From Rhodospirillales bacterium (GTDB lineage: Bacteria; Pseudomonadota; Alphaproteobacteria; Rhodospirillales; 2-02-FULL-58-16): 19,415 nucleotides of DNA. Below are positions 15,673 through 19,415 of the stretch, one piece after another. The notes under the pieces were generated by a model that did no database searches, was not told where the DNA came from, and worked only from the letters and a program-made list of their open reading frames with translations. The DNA lies in NCBI GenBank assembly GCA_021775195.1, contig JAJFIG010000066.1:1-19415 (forward strand). The letters are read 5' to 3'. How positions within the stretch are numbered: the first letter of the stretch is position 1; the number at the start of each line of letters is the position of its first letter. Made by a program: the position numbers and the translations under genes.

Positions 15673-16707
15673 CTACCCTATCATCCGGCTGATCAGGTTA
15701 GCCGTGTAGTCGACCATGGGAATGATCCGGGCGTAGTTCATGCGGGTCGGCCCGATCACCCCGATGGCGCCGACGATCTGATGGCGGGTGTCCTTGTAGG
15801 GCCCGACGATCATCGAACATCCGGCAATGCCGAACAACTTGTTGTCGGCGCCGATGAATATCTGGACTCCTTCGGCCGTGTCCGCAAGGGAAACCATCCT
15901 GAGCATCATTTCCTTGGTCTCGAGGGCGGCGAACAAGGCGCGAATGCGCTCGAGATCGGCGGCCGCGGTCACGTCATCCAGCAGGTTGGCCTGGCCGCGC
16001 ACGATCAGCGAGCTGCCCTTGGCGTCGCCGGCCCAGGTCGCAAGGCCGGATTCGACGACCCGCGACGCCAGTTCGTCGAGCTGGCTGCGGTGATCGTCGA
16101 GCTCGACCATGATTTCATCGTAACCATCGCGCAGGGTCCGCCCGACCAGGCGGGCGCTCAGATAATTGGTGGCCTCGACCAGGGCCGATGCCGGCAGGCC
16201 GGGCGGCGTTTCGACGATGCGGTTTTCCACGACCCCGCCCTCGGTGACCAGGATCACGAGGGCGCGGCCCGGTCTCAGGTTGACGAACTCGATGTGCTTG
16301 AGCGGACTCTCCGTCGTCGGCGCCAGGACCAGGCCGGCGCAGTGGGACAGGCCGGACAGCACGGCGGTCGCATCCTCGAGGACGCCGCTAAAATCCTTGC
16401 CGGCGCTGGTGCATCCGGCGTCGATGCTCTGGCGTTCGTCGTCACTGGGATTGCCGAGCTCGAGCAGCCCGTCGACGAACAGGCGGAGGCCGGCTTCGGT
16501 CGGAATCCGTCCGGCCGAGGTATGGGGGGCGGTCAGCAACCCGGCATCCTCGAGGTCGGCCATGACGTTGCGGATGGTCGCCGGGGAGACGTTGACGTTC
16601 AGGCGCCGGGCCAGGGTGCGCGAGCCGATGGGCTCGCCGGTCTCGACGAAGGCGTCGACGATATTGCGGAATATCTCCCGCGAGCGTTCGTTCAGTTCGG
16701 CGATCAT
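15673..16707 (-). CDS. hrcA: Heat-inducible transcription repressor HrcA
   Basis: Winged-helix repressor that binds CIRCE operators, usually ahead of groESL and sometimes of dnaK or hrcA, and is kept active by GroEL. The protein has 344 residues, within the family range. The N-terminal DNA-binding domain (1-75) includes [20 protein letters not shown] and [20 protein letters not shown], followed by [19 protein letters not shown]. The C-terminal part has VQIFIGADN and the typical end [20 protein letters not shown] before the final TANL. It is divergent from rph and followed by grpE. A good sigma70 promoter precedes it. No CIRCE element is visible near hrcA, grpE or dnaK. Confidence 0.96.
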   Translation of the reverse strand: MIAELNERSREIFRNIVDAFVETGEPIGSRTLARRLNVNVSPATIRNVMADLEDAGLLTAPHTSAGRIPTEAGLRLFVDGLLELGNPSDDERQSIDAGCTSAGKDFSGVLEDATAVLSGLSHCAGLVLAPTTESPLKHIEFVNLRPGRALVILVTEGGVVENRIVETPPGLPASALVEATNYLSARLVGRTLRDGYDEIMVELDDHRSQLDELASRVVESGLATWAGDAKGSSLIVRGQANLLDDVTAAADLERIRALFAALETKEMMLRMVSLADTAEGVQIFIGADNKLFGIAGCSMIVGPYKDTRHQIVGAIGVIGPTRMNYARIIPMVDYTANLISRMIG

Positions 16708-16739
16708 GTCCGATATGCACCACTGGTCTCTACGAGCGA

Positions 16740-16768
16740 AATTTAGTGACCCGATCCGCCAGCGTCAA
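16740..16768 (-). promoter_or_regulatory. Sigma70-type promoter of hrcA-grpE
   Basis: On the minus strand TTGACG (16768-16763) and TAAATT (16745-16740) are separated by exactly 17 bases. The leader to the hrcA ATG would be about 26 bases. The -35 matches the consensus at five of six positions and the -10 at four of six. The opposite strand has only a weak match for rph (TTTACG at 16793-16798, TAGCTT at 16816-16821). Confidence 0.55.
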
Positions 16769-16850
16769 CGCACGCACGTCCAGGGGGTGGGGTTTACGGC
16801 ATCGCGTACTCGCGTTAGCTTGGCGCCTTCTCGAACCGTCAGGACATTTC

Positions 16851-17570
16851 ATGAGACCTTCAGGCCGGGCTCCGGACCACCTTCGCCAGGTCACCCTGGA
16901 GCCGCAAACCAACAAATACGCCGAGGGATCGTGCCTCGCCCGCTTCGGCGATACCCATGTCATCTGCACCGCGTCGGTGGAGCAGAGGGTGCCGCCGTGG
17001 ATGCGGGATACGGACAGGGGCTGGGTCACCGCCGAATACGGCATGCTTCCCCGGGCAACCACGACCCGGACCAACCGCGAGGCGGCGCAGGGCAAGCAAA
17101 GCGGCCGGACCCAGGAAATCCAGCGCCTGATCGGGCGCAGCCTCAGGGCGGTGACCGACCTCAAGGCGATGGGCGAAATGCAGGTCAAGGTGGACTGCGA
17201 TGTGCTTCAGGCCGACGGCGGCACCCGTACCGCCGCCATCACCGGGGCCTACGTCGCCCTCCACCTGGCGTTCCAGCGGGTGGTGCAGCTGGGCATCATC
17301 GCCGCGGTTCCCCTGATCGATCAGGTGGCGGCGGTATCGTGCGGCCTCTACCAGGGCGCGGCGGTCCTCGACCTGGATTACGAAGAAGACAGCAACGCCG
17401 AGGCCGACGCCAACTTCGTTTTGACGGCGACCGGCGGAATCGTTGAAATCCAGGCGACGGCGGAGGACACGCCGTTCACCGAACCCGATTACGCCAAGCT
17501 CATGGTCCTGGCCCAAAAGGGCATCGGGGAACTGACCCGGCTGCAGCGTGAGGTCCTGGACCTGACGTGA
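16851..17570 (+). CDS. rph: Ribonuclease PH
   Basis: Phosphorolytic 3'-to-5' exoribonuclease that trims tRNA 3' ends, working as a hexamer. From the ATG at 16851 it has 239 residues, against 238 in E. coli. Motifs are [16 protein letters not shown] at the N-terminus, [17 protein letters not shown], the phosphate-site region [20 protein letters not shown] and [24 protein letters not shown] at 16841-16844 supports this start. The frame extends upstream to 16746, but that region lies in the divergent promoter area and is not conserved. Its stop overlaps the rdgB start. Confidence 0.97.
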   Translation: MRPSGRAPDHLRQVTLEPQTNKYAEGSCLARFGDTHVICTASVEQRVPPWMRDTDRGWVTAEYGMLPRATTTRTNREAAQGKQSGRTQEIQRLIGRSLRAVTDLKAMGEMQVKVDCDVLQADGGTRTAAITGAYVALHLAFQRVVQLGIIAAVPLIDQVAAVSCGLYQGAAVLDLDYEEDSNAEADANFVLTATGGIVEIQATAEDTPFTEPDYAKLMVLAQKGIGELTRLQREVLDLT

Positions 17571-18169
17571 TGGCGCGGCGCTTCGACGGCGACAGACTGG
17601 TGATCGCCAGCCACAATCCAGGAAAAGTACGGGAAATCGGCGACCTGTTGGCACCCTTCCGGGTCGCCGTTGTGTCGGCCGCCGAACTCGGCCTGGCGGA
17701 AGCCGACGAGACCGGCGATACCTTCCTCGCCAATGCCGAAATCAAGGCGCGGGCGGCGGCAGCGGAGGCCGGCCTGCCGGCCCTGGCCGACGATTCCGGG
17801 CTGGCGGTGGCGGCCCTGGGCGGGCAGCCGGGCATCCGCTCGGCCCGCTGGGGCGGGCCGGAGAAGGACTTCGATGCCGCCATGGGCCGGGTCGAGGAGG
17901 CGCTGACGGGGATCCGGGGCCGACGGGCCCATTTCGCCTGTGCCCTGGCCCTGTGCTGGCCGGATGGGCACTGCGAGACCGTCGAGGGCGTCGTCCACGG
18001 CCACCTGATCTGGCCGCCAAGGGGGACGCTGGGCTTCGGATACGATCCCATGTTCGTGGCCGACGGGCACGACATTACCTTCGGCGAAACGGCCCCCGAA
18101 GCCAAACACCTCATCAGCCACCGGGCGGACGCCTTTCGCAAGCTGGTGGCCGCCTGTTTCGCGGCGTGA
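17570..18169 (+). CDS. rdgB: dITP/XTP pyrophosphatase (RdgB/HAM1)
   Basis: Hydrolyses non-canonical purine triphosphates (dITP, XTP) to monophosphates and pyrophosphate, keeping them out of DNA and RNA. From the ATG at 17570 it has 199 residues. Substrate-binding motifs are SHNPGK (14-19), LADDSGLAV (about 72-80), GFGYDP (155-160) and SHRADAF (183-189), all intact. The ATG shares one base with the rph stop (TGATG). A GTG one codon earlier is an equally placed alternative. It is translationally coupled between rph and hemW. Confidence 0.96.
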   Translation: MARRFDGDRLVIASHNPGKVREIGDLLAPFRVAVVSAAELGLAEADETGDTFLANAEIKARAAAAEAGLPALADDSGLAVAALGGQPGIRSARWGGPEKDFDAAMGRVEEALTGIRGRRAHFACALALCWPDGHCETVEGVVHGHLIWPPRGTLGFGYDPMFVADGHDITFGETAPEAKHLISHRADAFRKLVAACFAA

Positions 18170-18171
18170 CC

Positions 18172-19326
18172 ATGTCGAGCGTGGACCCGGGGTTCGGCGT
18201 CTACATCCACTGGCCGTTCTGCCGCTCCAAATGCCCCTATTGCGACTTCAACAGCCACGTCGCGGCGGCCATCGACCAGGATCGCTGGCGGGCGGCGTTG
18301 GCGCGGGAGCTGGCCCACTTTGCCGGGGACACCGGTGCACGAACGGTGACCAGCATCTTTTTCGGCGGCGGCACGCCGTCGCTGATGGAGCCGGAGACCG
18401 TGGCCGGCCTGATCGCCGCCGTCGGCGACTACTGGACGGTCGCCGACACCCTGGAGATTACCCTGGAGGCCAACCCCACTTCGGTGGAGGCGGGCCGCTT
18501 TGCCGCTTTTCGGGAAGCCGGGGTCAACCGGCTGTCCCTGGGCGTCCAATCGCTGGACGACGATGCCCTGGCCTTCCTCGGCCGCGAGCATTCGGCGGCG
18601 GAGGCGCGGGACGCTATTACCCTGGCGGCGGCCCATTTCCCCCGCTTCTCCTTCGACCTGATCTATGCCCGGCCGGGACAGACGGCGCGGGCATGGCGGC
18701 GGGAACTGGCCGAGGCCCTGGATATCGCGGGCGGGCACCTGTCGCTCTATCAACTGACCATCGAACCGGGAACGGCGTTCCACCTTTCAGGAGTCGCGGC
18801 GGCGGACGACGACCGGGGGGCGGCCCTTTACCAGGCCGCCCGGGAGATGCTTTCCGCCGCCGGCCTGCCGGCCTACGAAATCTCCAATCACGCCCGGCCC
18901 GGCGAGGAATGCCGGCACAACATGACCACCTGGCGGGGCGGCGACTACGTCGGTATCGGACCGGGCGCCCATGGACGGCTGACCGGGGACGGGACCGGCG
19001 CCACCGAGGCCGTCAACCAGACCCGCATGCCCGCGCACTGGCTGGCGGCGGTCGAGGCGCGGGGTCACGGAACCGCCCGGCGAACCCGGCTGCGCGCCGG
19101 GGAACGTAGCGACGAATTGGTGATGATGGGCCTGCGCCTGGCGGAAGGCATCGGCCGCGAGCGGTTCCGGCGGCTCACCGGCACCGACATCGGGGAAGCG
19201 GTGGACGGGGCGGCGCTGGAGCGCCTCCGGGACGGCGGTTTCCTGGTCGCCGACGACCATGGACTGCGGGTTACCGACACCGGGGGACTGCGCCTGAACG
19301 CCGTTCTGGTGGCGCTTCTGGCCTAA
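18172..19326 (+). CDS. hemW: Radical SAM heme chaperone HemW
   Basis: HemW proteins bind heme and insert it into respiratory enzymes. Many were annotated as coproporphyrinogen oxidase HemN in the past. From the ATG at 18172, three bases after rdgB, it has 384 residues. The radical-SAM motif is C-x3-C-x2-C at Cys17, 21 and 24, in YIHWPFCRSKCPYCDFN. A Phe rather than a fourth Cys follows, which distinguishes HemW from true HemN. FFGGGTPSLM and YEISNHARPGEECRHNMTTW are typical, and a HemW C-terminal domain (MMGLRLAEG) is present. The stop is followed by a second in-frame TAA two codons later. It is the last gene of the rph-rdgB-hemW set. Confidence 0.95.
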   Translation: MSSVDPGFGVYIHWPFCRSKCPYCDFNSHVAAAIDQDRWRAALARELAHFAGDTGARTVTSIFFGGGTPSLMEPETVAGLIAAVGDYWTVADTLEITLEANPTSVEAGRFAAFREAGVNRLSLGVQSLDDDALAFLGREHSAAEARDAITLAAAHFPRFSFDLIYARPGQTARAWRRELAEALDIAGGHLSLYQLTIEPGTAFHLSGVAAADDDRGAALYQAAREMLSAAGLPAYEISNHARPGEECRHNMTTWRGGDYVGIGPGAHGRLTGDGTGATEAVNQTRMPAHWLAAVEARGHGTARRTRLRAGERSDELVMMGLRLAEGIGRERFRRLTGTDIGEAVDGAALERLRDGGFLVADDHGLRVTDTGGLRLNAVLVALLA

Positions 19327-19334
19327 GCCTAAGT

Positions 19335-19415
19335 TCAGTTGGTCACCGGGGTGAAGGTCTCGGGGGCGGCGCTGATTACCTTGGTCCGCCGGGGTTCGAC
19401 TTCGAGAACCGCCAG
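19335..19415 (-). CDS. C-terminal end of an unidentified gene (partial)
   Basis: A minus-strand frame runs open from the window edge to TGA at 19335-19337, giving 26 residues ending APETFTPVTN. It is convergent with hemW, 8 bases away. A gene is inferred from the open frame, GC-rich codon use and the tight convergent packing. The fragment is too short to name a family. Confidence 0.45.
   Translation of the reverse strand: MAVLEVEPRRTKVISAAPETFTPVTN

Noticed and set aside
15643..16746. Plus-strand open frame opposite hrcA
   Set aside because: HrcA on the other strand has full-length family motifs; this frame has none.
16800..16850. Possible CIRCE half-site near ACTCGCGTTAGC
   Set aside because: The order and spacing do not match TTAGCACTC-N9-GAGTGCTAA, and there is no inverted partner.
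16746..16850. Upstream extension of rph
   Set aside because: It covers the hrcA promoter, is not conserved, and the ATG at 16851 has a ribosome binding site and gives the standard family length.

Overview
The window is about 19.4 kb of GC-rich chromosomal DNA from an alphaproteobacterium. The order Rhodospirillales is the likeliest source. This is inferred from the bactofilin, DUF2244 and DUF1848 proteins, the hrcA-grpE genes divergent from rph-rdgB-hemW, and the dnaK-dnaJ-dapB run. There are 15 protein-coding genes, two of them cut by the window edges. No rRNA, tRNA, insertion sequence, prophage or CRISPR array is visible.

Layout. Positions 2-1095 (+) hold a bactofilin, partial at its 5' end, whose stop overlaps the start of a small lipoprotein. 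nth (endonuclease III, -) converges on that pair and diverges from a DUF2244 membrane protein (+). DUF2244 ends tail-to-tail with dapB, the two sharing a CTAG. dnaK, dnaJ and dapB (4.4-6.4, 3.2-4.3 and 2.35-3.15 kb) run on the minus strand. A terminator-like hairpin lies between dnaK and dnaJ, and a promoter of mixed RpoH/sigma70 character lies upstream of dnaK. A DUF1848 protein diverges from dnaK.

After a 329-base gap with nested inverted repeats comes the largest gene (7810-13329). It encodes an 1839-residue membrane protein with an extracytoplasmic sensor, nine PAS domains, a GGDEF domain and an EAL domain, so it is a c-di-GMP synthesis/degradation enzyme. Next is a zinc-dependent medium-chain dehydrogenase (13547-14809) with its own TATAAT promoter, a G8 tract in its leader and a His/Asp-rich N-terminal extension. 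grpE and hrcA follow on the minus strand. rph, rdgB and hemW follow on the plus strand as a tightly packed set. The 3' end of an unidentified minus-strand gene closes the window.

How it works together. Two heat-shock loci (dnaK-dnaJ and hrcA-grpE) flank an accessory block made of DUF1848, the giant PAS-GGDEF-EAL protein and the dehydrogenase. DnaK, DnaJ and GrpE form one chaperone machine, and HrcA is a heat-shock repressor, although no CIRCE operator was found here. The accessory block holds the most unusual material: the repeated PAS array, a duplicated stretch next to the GGDEF motif that moves the putative I-site away, and the repeat-bearing dehydrogenase. No clearly novel multi-gene system can be demonstrated from sequence alone.
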